Assembly (NCBI GenBank): GCA_022316685.1 | Contig: JAKJHU010000024.1 | Location: 8,402,943 to 8,466,942 of the forward strand | Reading direction: 5' to 3' | Length of the DNA stretch: 64,000 nt | From: Progne subis subis | Taxonomy: Eukaryota; Chordata; Aves; Passeriformes; Hirundinidae | Part shown: in pieces, positions 1-11,099 of the stretch | Position numbering within the stretch: the first letter of the stretch is position 1 | Layout: each line of letters opens with the position of its first letter | Translations under genes and position numbers: made by a program | Notes under the pieces: model-generated | Databases searched by the model: none | What the model saw: the letters and a program-made list of their open reading frames with translations, nothing else | Told to the model about the DNA's origin: nothing

Positions 1-126
1 GGATCCTGGACCCAAGTAAGGCTTGGCGAATTAATTTAAGACAGTAATCAAGAGCAAATAACACAACACTAACCTTACCCCAAGTTTGAAGAAAGATGGT
101 TTCCTTTGCCTCCAGGAAGAGGCGAG

Positions 127-225
127 GGAAAAAAACAACAAAAAAACCCCACCACAACGAAAAACAAAAACCAAGACATAAATAAAAGAAACTAACAAAA
201 AAACCCCCACAAAAAAACACAGAGT
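127..225. repeat. A/C-rich low-complexity tract
   Basis: About 100 bases made almost only of A and C runs (aacaacaaaaaaacccc type). It resembles the tract at 6821-6985. No gene is seen in the first kilobase. Confidence 0.8.
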
Positions 226-1491
226 AAGGGACTTAGCTAGCCCATCTGTCATGAGAGTGCTTTTTTGATAGCTCAGAGCTGTGGGTTTAAAATCTCAGCC
301 CTGTTCATGCCAATTTCTCGCATCCTAAAGCCCTCTCTCCCAAACAAGCAGGCATTGTCACCCCCCACCTTCAGTTTTAAAGGCAGAAAATATTATCCCG
401 TCCTATCACGGTGACAGTTAAAATGCTAAAAAGAACCCAAATACTTCCCTGTAGTGCTTGGGGATTTTTTAAAGCTGTAACTGGCAAAGCTTATGAGTAG
501 CAGGTACCCCGAAGTGCTCTCTGCACCAGCAGCTAAGTCAAGTAAAACACCACTTTGAGCACCACCATTACAGGAAGTACTGCTAAGACTTATCCACCAA
601 ACAACACCATCACCACTACCGTCCTCCATTTTCAAGTCTGAGTAACCTATCTCATGGCTCTCACACACTGGGAACGTCCAGAGGAGAAAGTGCCACGGGC
701 GGCAGGCGTGCAATGAAGGCAGAGCCTGAATCCCCCCAGCGACCGCAGACCAGCTCCCCTAAAGGATGCTGGGCAAGTCACAAGCCTTCTGCGCCTGAAT
801 TCTTGTTTGTTTAAGAGCAGTGGCAGCACTTGTGACGGGGGGAAATGGAGGTTGCAAGTCAGGAGCTGCTGTGCCAAGCTCAGGGATCCTATAGGAGCGG
901 GAGTCGGTATTGCCACGTACTGGGGAGCAGGGGGAAGGGAGGAGACGCGCCTCGAGAAAACAGAGATGGTTATCTGACAGGAGCTGGTTCTTCTGCCCTG
1001 AAGATGTGCTTTATTGACTGGCTTGGGCCCCTTTAATCTGCGTGTGCTGCAACACGAAGCACAGCTGACCCCACACAAAAGCCGCACAGCTGGAGGCCCC
1101 CAGAGGAGCCGGATCCAACCCCACTGGCCTCGAAAGGGGCTCGCAGTTCCAGGCGCATTCCCCAGCACCACGCCGTACTCCCAGAGCCGCCGCCGGCCCC
1201 CCGCCCATGCGGGCACGTCCTGCGCGGATGCGCATCCCGCGGGCGAACAGCGCGACGAGCGCGGCCGCCCCCGGGGTCCCGCCGGCAGCCGGTGCCGCCG
1301 AGGCACACCGGCGCTGGCGGCAGCACCGGCGAACCGGCCCAGACCGGTCTGCACGCAGAAAAAGATAAAGAGAAGCGCGACGGAAAGAGCGGGGAGGGAG
1401 CGGCGGGCGTGCCGGCGAAGATGCCGCCCCCTCCCCGCGGCCCCTCCGCCGCCCGCCCGCCAGCCTCCCGCCGGCCCCGCGCTCGCCTCAC

Positions 1492-1700
1492 CTCAGGGTC
1501 GGCTCTGCGGGCTGCGGACCCCGAGAGCCGCCCGGCCGAGCCGAGCCGAACCGAGCGGAGCCGTGCGTGCGGCGGGGGCGCAGAGCTTCTCGGCGGCGGT
1601 CAGTCCCGCGGCGCTGCCATGCGGGCGGGCAGAGGCGGGGCGGGCTCGGCTCCTAGCAGCGTCCTGCAGCGCGCACCCGCATGGCTCGGCGTGCGGACAG
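1492..1700 (-). other. Candidate 5' non-coding exon of LRRC8D
   Basis: This is GC-rich sequence ending at a minus-strand donor (CCTGAG then gtgagg) inside the CpG island. The upper boundary is not visible in the sequence. LRRC8D genes have non-coding first exons, which suits the position and strand. No LRRC8D coding sequence is in the window to confirm it. Confidence 0.35.
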
Positions 1701-1759
1701 CACCGGCTGCCGGCGGCGGCGGGGCCGGCGGGGCGGCGGCCAATGGCTCCCGCGGCGCC

Positions 1760-1913
1760 GCGCATGTGAGGGCCGGGCTGGGCCGGCCCCGCCCGCTCGC
1801 CCCCCGCGCAGCCGCCGCGCTCAGGTGCCCGCGGGCCGGGGGCGGAGGCGGGAGCCGGCGCCCGGAGGGGCTGCGCCGGGCGGCAAAACGCGCGGGGTGC
1901 TCTCGGCGCGCAG
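1760..1913 (+). ncRNA. Candidate first exon of a divergent transcript
   Basis: The plus strand of the same CpG island ends in a consensus-like donor, GCGCAG followed by gtaaac at 1914. It could start a divergent non-coding RNA moving away from the minus-strand promoter. The start is not visible. Evidence is the donor and the island only. Confidence 0.2.
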
Positions 1914-4327
1914 GTAAACGGAACGGAGCGCGTGAGCCCAATAAAACAGCGACAAGTTCAAACTGCGTGGCTTAATTATTAAAATGTTAAAGTTATTTTA
2001 TTTGTCTATCTTGAGCCCTTGAGGGAAACCAAAAAGTCGGAGGCAGCTTTTGCTTGGTCGGGGGGACGGCACCGCTGGGATCGCAGGGACGGATTCCTCC
2101 ACGGCGGCTCCGGAGGCTGAATACAGTACACTGAGGAAGAAGCCGAACTGACCCTGTCCTCGCCCCGAAATCCACTAGATTTTTTATTTTTTTTTTTTCT
2201 TCCTTTCACTGAAAAGCCACCGATTTCCTTAAACATTTCTTGAACACTGAGCCGACAGGTGACCAGACCTGCAGGGTCTTTTTAACTAGATGTAATCTAT
2301 TACCTTTGAAAGTATATTGGTCTCGATCAAGAAAATGGAATTAAAACAAACAAACAAAAACTAGATCCCCTCTTCCATATTTTACTTCCATGTTTTCAAG
2401 AACTGGAGGAAATGGGAAGTGATCTTTTGGTGCTTGTTCAGAATAGCTTTATGGCCTTTTAAAGATTGAGAATTTCCCCTTTATATTTTTAGATGCATTT
2501 TTAATCAGACCTTCTGGTCTAAATGACTGTATGACGTATCTTAGGTTACAAGTGAAAGCACTTCTTAGCCACAATTCACTTCTGAGACCAGAAAAAATCA
2601 GGCCAGCTTGTCCTGCTCTCAGCTGTTCGGCGCTATTTTCATACCAGAGTTTTCATCTGGTGGAGAATTTTAGCAGAGCTCAGATTTAGTCTAATGAGCT
2701 GTCAATTATTTTAAGCTTTGATTTTTAATACCTTCATTTGGCCTTTTAGTTATTTTCTTCTCTGAGATCATCGTCACTTGTGTTATTTTTGGCCAGCGTT
2801 TTGGACCTCACTGTTTTCTCAATAAGGTGATTTTATTACTTATTTACTTATTTCTGCTCTGACCCAGTGGCCAAGGCACAGAGGGTGTGTACTACTGGGG
2901 CTCCACAGTGAAGGAGGGTTAATAGAGATAAAAGCAGTCCAATCTGGTAAACATCAAGGCAAGTGAAAACAGATAATAACAAGAGCTGCTGGCTGGGAAA
3001 TCCTGACTCGAAGGCAGCTGGCAGAGAAAGTCAAGCGGAAGAAAAAAGGATTTTTTCAGATGCCAGAGCTGGTCAGAGCTGGCTGAATCCACATTCACTT
3101 AGCAATCAAGATACTTTGCCAAGCTGAGGCACACCAGCAAAACAAACAAATGGCTCTGGGGACCTGAGAGAGAAGACACCTGGAACTGGGCAGATTCGGA
3201 TCCAATTAAGATTCCCTTTCCGACAGGGCAAACACAAGTGTGAAGGACTTACCTCCTACAGAACATATGCTGGGTTGCTTGTTTGGTTTTTATTTTGGTT
3301 TGGGGTTTTTTGTCCCTTGTTTTGGTACGTATTTAAAGGTAACTGCAAATGGGTTTTAATTTAAACCTCTGTACACCCTCTCCTTCAAGCTTCTCTAGAA
3401 AAGTCCTCTTCAGATTTGGTCTTCCCCAGGCTCAAGTCTGAGTACTTTTGGGCAGCGTTTTTGAGATTGCTGGGTTTGCCTCTGACCACCTCAGTAGGAC
3501 ATGCTGAGGTGGGACAGAAAAGTGAGGAGAATTATAAATCTAAAATATCTCAGCTTGAAGGCAAATAAAAATCCCAACTGTTCTGTTATCCTGCTGGAGT
3601 CTATAGGCAAAAGTACAAGTCAGCCAACTCCAAGTTAATCCATGTGATAGAAAAGATGCCAGAAAACAGAGGCTGTGGGGGGAAAATGGCTCTTTTCCAC
3701 TTGTACAGTTTTGACATTGGCCCTTTATAATTAAATAAACTAATATTGTTATTTTGATTTGTGGCTCAGAGAACTGAGTGATTACATTAACAAGAAATAG
3801 CAATGCAGCCATATGCCTCACAGGATAAACCAATCCTGTTTGGTCTTACAACTCAACTGCATTTTAGTTTCAAATTTTCAAACTCCATAACCTTGAGTAA
3901 CCAAATATGTCATATTTTTCGACCTTATTGTTTTCCTCATTCTCACATCATTAAAAATTTTTAGAAAATATCAGCCCTCCAACAGAGTTATGGTTTTGGC
4001 CAGGTTGAAAGCTGACCATTTATTCTGAGATTATTTCCAGTACTGTCCTTCTTTCACTCAAACAGCCATACTGTGCATCTCATACATACCTGCATGACAC
4101 TGTCCAGCAGGTGTCCAAGTTCAGTCCAAGGGAGCCAGGTGCAAAAGGAACACCAGCAGAAAGTGAACATAAGGAAGAGATGGTGTCAAAAAATAGAGCG
4201 CACCAGCGGTTCCTCAGAAAACAGTGAGAAAATTCCATACCGAGAAATATTTCAGTCCTGGCTTTGAGTGGGCTGACAATCTTTTCTCCCAAACAAATTT
4301 AAGATGAAGGGGAATTTTGATATTGTG

Positions 4328-4389
4328 GATTAGACAAGATAACCTTTAAAGATGCCTTCCAACCCGAACGATTCTATGATTCTATGATT
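4328..4389 (+). mobile_element. CR1 LINE fragment, 3' end
   Basis: The plus strand reads the CR1 3' terminus: acctttaaagatgccttcc, a short gap, then attctatgattctatgatta. Two copies of the ATTCTATG unit close the element, as in avian CR1. Only about 60 bases of the 3' end remain, so it is a heavily truncated copy. Confidence 0.85.
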
Positions 4390-6820
4390 AAGAAGTAGAT
4401 GAGGTAGTATTACTTGGGAAGAAGTGCAGATGGCTACGTAGAAGAGAGAGACAGGCAGGGAATTGCCTTTTCCCCCCTCCAGAAACGGCAATTTGGCTTC
4501 ATGGAATGGGCAAAGCATGAAGGGGAAGACTCCAGTTTAAATAAGGAGGAGGATGCATATGAGTCACTTCTTTTGGCTACTGGCCATCTGTTTTCAAGAA
4601 AGAGTGTTTCTAAGTGCTGAACAGCTCAGCCTGTGATGTTCACCCAGGACACAGGGGCAGGAGATGGGGCTGGGGATGCAGTCAGACTTTGCCATTGCCA
4701 CCCCCAGGCCCATTAACGCCACCCCTGTGTCACACGCCCGCCATAGTGGCAGCGAGGCCGACTTGCCAGGCAAATTTGGGCGATGTGTTGGCAGCTGGTT
4801 TATTGTCCTGCAAGCAGATGTTGGCAAGGGCCTGCTCTCTGTGGAGAGCCCGCTGCATGGAGAGCCAGCCATGGGGTGTGGGGCTCAAGGGCTCTGCTCT
4901 TCCAGAGGGGAGAGGGGAGGAGAAGCCCGAGGGCTGTGGTCCTGTGCTACCAGTCTGCTGCAACTCAGTCTGCCCCATCACCAGGAAAAATTGCCAAAGC
5001 TTTCAGAAAATCTAATCAAATTATCAGGTTATCAAATTATTATTTTGATACATTTTTACTGACAATCCCAAAGACATTGAAGTAAAGAAAAAAAATCATA
5101 TTTTTCCATTATAAAAAGCATTGTAAAGCCCTGTCCCAACTAGGTTAATTTCTAATTCCATCAGGTTTTTTTTTTTAATTCCTGCTAACCAACTTTCTTT
5201 GCCATTATATAACTCCATTATAAACAATTATCCACACCCATGTTACCACTTTTTCTGAATATACTTTGCTATAATGCTTGTCTTCAAACACCTGGCACAA
5301 CAGCCTCTATATTAAAAACAGTGACTCTTGGAGGGCTTGCGAGCCAGCCTGTTCTGGCTGGGAGTCTCCCAACTTCTGAACTCCCTAGATGGAAAAAAAA
5401 AATCACTACTTACCTTGTCTTTGTGCTGAAAAAAGGGGTGAGTGACTGTCTTAGATAAACAGCAGTTTCTACTTACATCCAGAACTCCACAATGTGCTCA
5501 CCAGTTCTTTTATTTCATTTGTGATAATATGTCAGCCATCCAGTGTGCAGTTCCATTTCTAAAAATTTGGGGGATGTGGCCTCATTCTTAGCAAGTACTT
5601 TTGTATTTTGAAACATGAGCAGCAGCCATGATGGTGTGCATTGCAAGCAGCATGTGCTATCACACTGCAGCTCAGCAAAGTTTTTCAAGCGATGGCAGGA
5701 ACACATGCTGGCTGCTTCTGATTACACAGAAGACCTAGTTTTCATGAGTTCTCAAATTTCATCCAGTGGATATACAAACAGATGGGCAATTTGTTTCATT
5801 CTGTACTTATCAATAAAGGACAGTAAAGTCACAAAACACACAGCATGATATGAGATGGGAGGCATGGCAGGAAGGCCATAAACCGAGCCGCAGGCAAACC
5901 TGCCCTTCACCCTGGCACCTTGCCAGGGAAGGACTTTATTCCAGCAGAAAGCAAGAATATGGTTGTGCATTGCTTGGCCAGCCCAAGAAGAGCCTGAGTC
6001 AGTCAAATGTAGAGGCTGGTAATTTGGATCTGTATTGGAGCCCAGGCAGGAATCACCACCTTCAGATCTTTAGAGACGGTGGGCTGGGGGAGGGGGGGTG
6101 GTTAGTCTATGCCAGTCCACTTAATCCACTTAACTCTTCCTATTTTCTTAATTTTGCACTTCACTGCTTCTATGATCTCTGCCTCTTTTGCTCACCATTT
6201 CCACAAATACTAAATGCTAAACATGGAGACTGAATAGGGAATAAAAATTTAAAACCTGTCATAATCAGAATTAGTAGGATAAGACCAAAAGAAGCTTCCA
6301 GGTGTCACACTTTGTCCAGCCCTGCTCTCTGGAACAATTTCCCTGTTTTCCCCAGGACATTTCAGTCTGTTATTTCTTTCTTCAAATCATGCCTGAAAGC
6401 CCTTCTTTGCCCTTCAGATCTCAATTGGCTGTCTCGGTGAAATGGCTGTGGCTCCATGTGCAAATGGAGTGACACAAAACCTAAGTGCCCTACCTGGATC
6501 TAGGACAATGGTGGGCTTTAAAGAAATGGCAAGCCAGTTATCTTCAGAGTGCTGAGCTGTACCTGTGCTAGCACTTAATCTTTACTTCCCCAGTCACACA
6601 GGTACAATAGTTAGACCTTGCTGATTTTGTTATTCCTTTGGAACAGGTTTCTTTAAAACTAGCCTAGCCACAAGAGCGTAATGAGGTGCACAGCTGGGTA
6701 AAGCTTTCTGAGCAGCAGGAGGAAAAAGAACATATGTGGGACCAAAATGCTCTGAGCCTGCAAATGACTGATCGCCAGTCATTCAAATGGCTAAAGATTA
6801 AGGACTCACCCAACTAGATC

Positions 6821-6985
6821 AGAAAAAACAACAAAAAAACCACACAACCACACCACCAGAAAAACAAACCCCCTCGCACCCAAAAAGCAAAACAAACAAA
6901 CAAACAAAAACCCCAAACCAAAACAAAAACAATCCACACCATCAAAAACAACAACAACAAAACCTCAACCACCAAAAAACTACCA
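6821..6985. repeat. A/C-rich low-complexity tract with (CAAA)n
   Basis: This 165-base stretch has almost no G or T and includes a short pure (CAAA) run near 6890-6908. It may be a degraded A-rich retroposon tail or simple repeat; no flanking element was recognised. Confidence 0.8.
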
Positions 6986-8689
6986 CATTTGAGAAATACC
7001 AGGTTAAAACAGCAGGGGGAAAAAAAGGGATAAGAGAGTTATATTTATATCTTACATGTTGCATTTTCTCTCTACCTTTCTATTTTACCATGGAGCAAAG
7101 AAACCACCAGTCATTCTGCAAAAGGAGACTATAGAATTCTCATTTTACGATGGAGTTCCTTAATCAGGGGCCCAGAGGTACTAAGAGCTCTTTTCCCACC
7201 TCAAGAATTGCAAAGTGGCTGAGGTTTTTTTGTGCCTGGGAGCCTACAGAACCTGGACTTGCCAACACAGCACTAAAATAAGTTGATTTTGCTTGAAAAG
7301 GACTATATTAATCTTCTTACTTTAAGTGCAGCACTTTCTGCTAGTTATGTGTACATATTATAGATCAAACAAAATCAATTGCTCCATTCTATCAATTCTA
7401 GCCAAGGGAAGACATAGCAACAACAATTCACCTCTGAAATCCTCTTCCCAATACTTTTTCAAATACAATGACAGTAAACCAAAATATTCCAGTCACTAAA
7501 GCTTCTACAATTAGATATCCACTGTCAGTCTAGCATCACACTATCCACTCTAACCTTACACACCTTAAAGATTCCAAGTATTCCTGTGATTCCTATGCAC
7601 AGCCACCATGGCATGCAGCATGCTAATTTTAAAACCTGCTTCATCTCTTGTTCCATAGACTGGTACAATGGAGGAGTGTTGCACACACATGCAATGAAAG
7701 GGAAGAAGTTTACTCTAATGTCCAAATAATTCGGGTTTTTTCTGCATTTAACTTGAATATAAATTAACTGAGGAAAGCACTGGTAATATTTTTATATATT
7801 AGAGGGCATTAAGAGCAGCAAATTCCCTGCCAACACTGTATAGCCACCACAAAACATATACCTCCCCCAGCCTCAAATACCTTCAACTTACTACCATTTA
7901 GAAATAGGTGGAGGGAGAAGGAAGGTCTGATCACGCCTTAACCCAAAATAACGTTTTGCTTTGTCAGGTTAATTATATGTTCTGACATCAGAAACTGAAA
8001 TTAGCAAGCAATTTTCCCTTGGGTTGCCCAGAGACTGTAGAATGAATCATGCCCGCTCTTGTGCTGCACCCGGGACCACGGAGAACAAGGGCTGGAAAGA
8101 CCAACCTATTTATTGCCTTGCTCTGTTCTCTGTGGGCTAGAGTCGTAGCCACGATCCGGCTTTGTAGGGGCTGTGATGCGGCTGGCTGCTATTGCTGTCA
8201 TCACAACTGTGGCCGAAACGGCCATCAGCTTCCAATGGGCGCATTTCCACTGCCACAAAGGCATATTCACTGCTTTCCTCTGATCCCGGTGTGAACCCAC
8301 GGCACCAGAGTTTCTCAAAATCTCACTGAAACTTTCTGAAGTTAATTTGGCATGTCAACAGTGTTCAGCACAACGGCATTCTCCTCGGAAAAAATATAGC
8401 CAGACCTTTTAGTACTTAAATACACAGAAAACACTCTCCAAATAGCTAAGATACCGTCCTCCTCCTTACAGCTATTTAGCACAAGATACCCTGAAGTTAG
8501 CCTAAGTCTTAAATCTTAGAAAGAGCACCCAGACACATCTTTTGCTTGTCTCGTGATGGTTTGTTTTTTTTTTTTTTTTTAATACCTAAAGTTCTCCTGG
8601 CATTTTGTTTCCACGGTGGCTGCTTTCAAGCTACTCCCGCTCTCAGGGCCCTTTTCCCCTCATCCATTCAGGCTGTTCAAAGCTGCCTG

Positions 8690-8890
8690 CCCGGTGCGGC
8701 AGAGCAGCCCGCAGTTACCTGTGCGCCCCTGCCCGCCGCCCTGGCCGGCTCCTCTCGCTCTCCCGGAGCTCCCTCTGCCGTCCGGTGCGCTGCGAGCCCG
8801 CGGAAAGGCCGAGCGCTGCTGCGGGGGGAGGATGGATCTCCGCAGGGTGAAAGGAGCAGCATCCTTGCTGGACACCCCGCGGGGTTGTTC
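8690..8890. promoter_or_regulatory. Small CpG island
   Basis: About 200 bases have dense CpG and high GC, within AT-rich surroundings. Long open frames cross it on both strands because of composition. It could be an orphan CpG island, an enhancer or the promoter of a non-coding RNA. No gene was recognised next to it. Confidence 0.45.
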
Positions 8891-9719
8891 TTTCTGTCCG
8901 AGTGTCAGAGCAACGGGGAAATTTGCCGTTATGTTCTGTCTCCAGCTGTTTAGCGTAGGACATGAGCACAGCGGTGTGGAGTAGCTGCAGACCCAACCTG
9001 CTGATTGATTACGAGATGCTATAGGAAAGGAAGGGAAAACTCTGCCAAAATTAATGAGTGAAAAATAACCTCCGGCCTGTGAAAGCCATGTGCTTTTTCT
9101 GCCTGCTGTAGGCAGACTCGTCCTATGACAGCCCTGCTGGAGGGCCCCTACATGCTGGAGGCATGTGCCAGCTGCGGCCGGGCATGCTGAGCCAGGATAC
9201 GGGAGATTCAAGCCCACAGCCCCATGGCACACGAGCATGAGGAGGGGGGATCCTCACCCTCCCATCGCTCCCTGCAGAGCTATCCCCTCGCCATGTGGCA
9301 CACAGGCGCCTCACTGCTGGCGAGATGCTCTGTTGCTCTTTGGGATTCCTAGGATTGGAGAAAGAGAGCACGAAACACACATTTAGCAGCAGTGAGAGGC
9401 TGGGCCTTGAAACCTGCCAGTAACTTGTGCTGGTCCCTGCAGGGGCAGAGCACTGCTGCCCTGGTGCCCAGGGATGGTGCACGGTTCCACTCCCACCCTG
9501 AGGAACGTGACACGGAAATGCACCGAGCTGTCCCCTGCCAGCGCTGCCACGTTGGCACACTTGTTGCACTTGCCTTCGCATGTTGCCATAGGAACTACAG
9601 CCCCAGCATCTGCTCCTGCTGCTCTCTGCCACACTGCCTCTGCACCCCACTGGGCTCAGCCCACTTCTGCTCCTCTGCCAGCCTGATCGTGCCTCCCCCT
9701 CACTCGTGAACTCCCTGCC

Positions 9720-11090
9720 TCCTCCTCTTTTTTGGGTGACAATCAGATTACTGCTGTAGCAGTTAATTATGGCATTAGTTATAATTTGCCTATTCATTTG
9801 TCTTTCCCCTTCCCTCCCACCTTGGAATAATTCCGTCTCTCCATCCTTTCCACCTTCACATTACCTCTGCTGTCTGACTCCCATCCCCTTTTCTCTTGCA
9901 CTCCTCGACCACACAAAGCTTTGCTGCACTGCTCTACCCTTTCCTTCCTCTTTATCATCCTACTACTCACATCTCCTGTGCTCTCTCCTAAGATCTCTTG
10001 CTCCATCCTCTCTCCCAGTCCTCCTACAGTTTCCTTCACTGTAGACCCCCTGCCCACCACCTCAGGTTACTGCTTCACGCTGGTCTTCTCTTTTTCTACC
10101 CCTGCGCAGGGGTACTGCCAGCTTCTCCCAGGTCTGAGCCAGGCTTGTTCCTCTCCCGTGATCTCACTGGCTCTTATACAGTCAGCAGCATTATCTGTTC
10201 TCTGCTCCTGCTTTTCCGAATATCCCAGAAACTGTAACTTCTGCCACCTTCTTTACCTTACTCAATCCTTCACAGCTCCAAATCCTCACTTTCCTCGAGG
10301 CTCCTATAACGTAAGCACCTTATAATTTCCTCTTGTCCCTAAATCCCACTCTTATACACCTTTCTTCTTCCTTGTCCTCTGAATGGGAGAATCTAGCCAG
10401 CACCACAGCTAACTCTACCCTCAGCCTAACAACCCTGATCTATACCTTTATTCCAGTGCTTGCACCATTAAGTTTCACAGCCTCTCATTCATCCATCTCT
10501 ATCCCCATGCCTCTGGTCAGTTTTGCTGCTTCTGATGCCATTAATTGCAAATTCCCTTTCAAGCTGTATTCCTTCCTGTCTTACAAAATTGCTTTCATCT
10601 CTCCTGCCTTCTTTCTTTCCACAAAGACCCTTGGACTAGGACCCCAGTGTCTCCTTCTATTCCCACCCCAGGCACATTATTCATCCTTCCTTGCCCTCAT
10701 CGGTTCCCTGCCCTCTCCACATGGGAGTCTCCAGCAACCCTATCTACTCCTTCCTTCCATATGAAGGACACAGATGTCTGCTGGGTGATCTTCTGGAGAC
10801 CACCTCACCTGCCTGGAGGGCTTCAGCTAACATCTTACAGCTCTGTTGGTCCCCATTCCTGCTGGTTGTCTCTCCACCTTGCATCTCAGCCAACCCCTAT
10901 CCTTTCCTAGGTGAACTGAGTGCTGCTCACATCACCTCCTCTGATTCTTTTACTTTTCCTTGCAAGTCCCTTGCATGTGCACATTCTGTTTTCCTACTAG
11001 AAACATCACTCTTTCTTGCTCTGTTTCTTTTGCTTCCACTTCTCCAGCCTCATTTCACCGCCACAAAACCACCACTGGTCATGAAATTGT
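9720..11090. other. Long pyrimidine-rich (plus strand) tract
   Basis: Over about 1.3 kb the plus strand is strongly enriched in C and T with few purine runs, but it is not a simple repeat. Three overlapping plus-strand open frames of 91-143 codons (rich in Ser, Leu, Pro and Phe) follow from the composition. I see no family in them. It could be an old pyrimidine-rich repeat or part of a strand-biased transcript. Confidence 0.5.
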
Positions 11091-11099
11091 AACATTTAA

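Larger units (their letters stand above)
1140..1930. promoter_or_regulatory. CpG island, probable LRRC8D promoter (bidirectional)
   Basis: This GC- and CpG-dense block is about 0.8 kb long. The minus strand has a good donor after CCTGAG (gtgagg, last exon base 1492). The plus strand has a good donor after GCGCAG (gtaaac, last exon base 1913). In vertebrates LRRC8D follows LRRC8C in the same orientation, so a minus-strand promoter about 31 kb past the LRRC8C end fits LRRC8D. Its coding exon would lie left of the window. The gene identity is inferred from gene order only. Confidence 0.55.
2190..8540. other. Intergenic stretch between CpG islands
   Basis: This is ordinary AT-rich vertebrate DNA. 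Identified content is a CR1 tail at 4328-4389 and an A/C-rich tract at 6821-6985. Open frames here are short and show no recognisable protein or convincing paired splice sites. Confidence 0.6.

Noticed and set aside
1..6. Window begins with GGATCC, a BamHI site
   Set aside because: Could hint at a clone end, but one hexamer is not evidence.
1014..1975. Long open frames on both strands (up to 251 codons)
   Set aside because: They lie in the CpG island, overlap on all frames, and are Ala/Arg/Pro/Gly-rich as expected from GC content; no domain.
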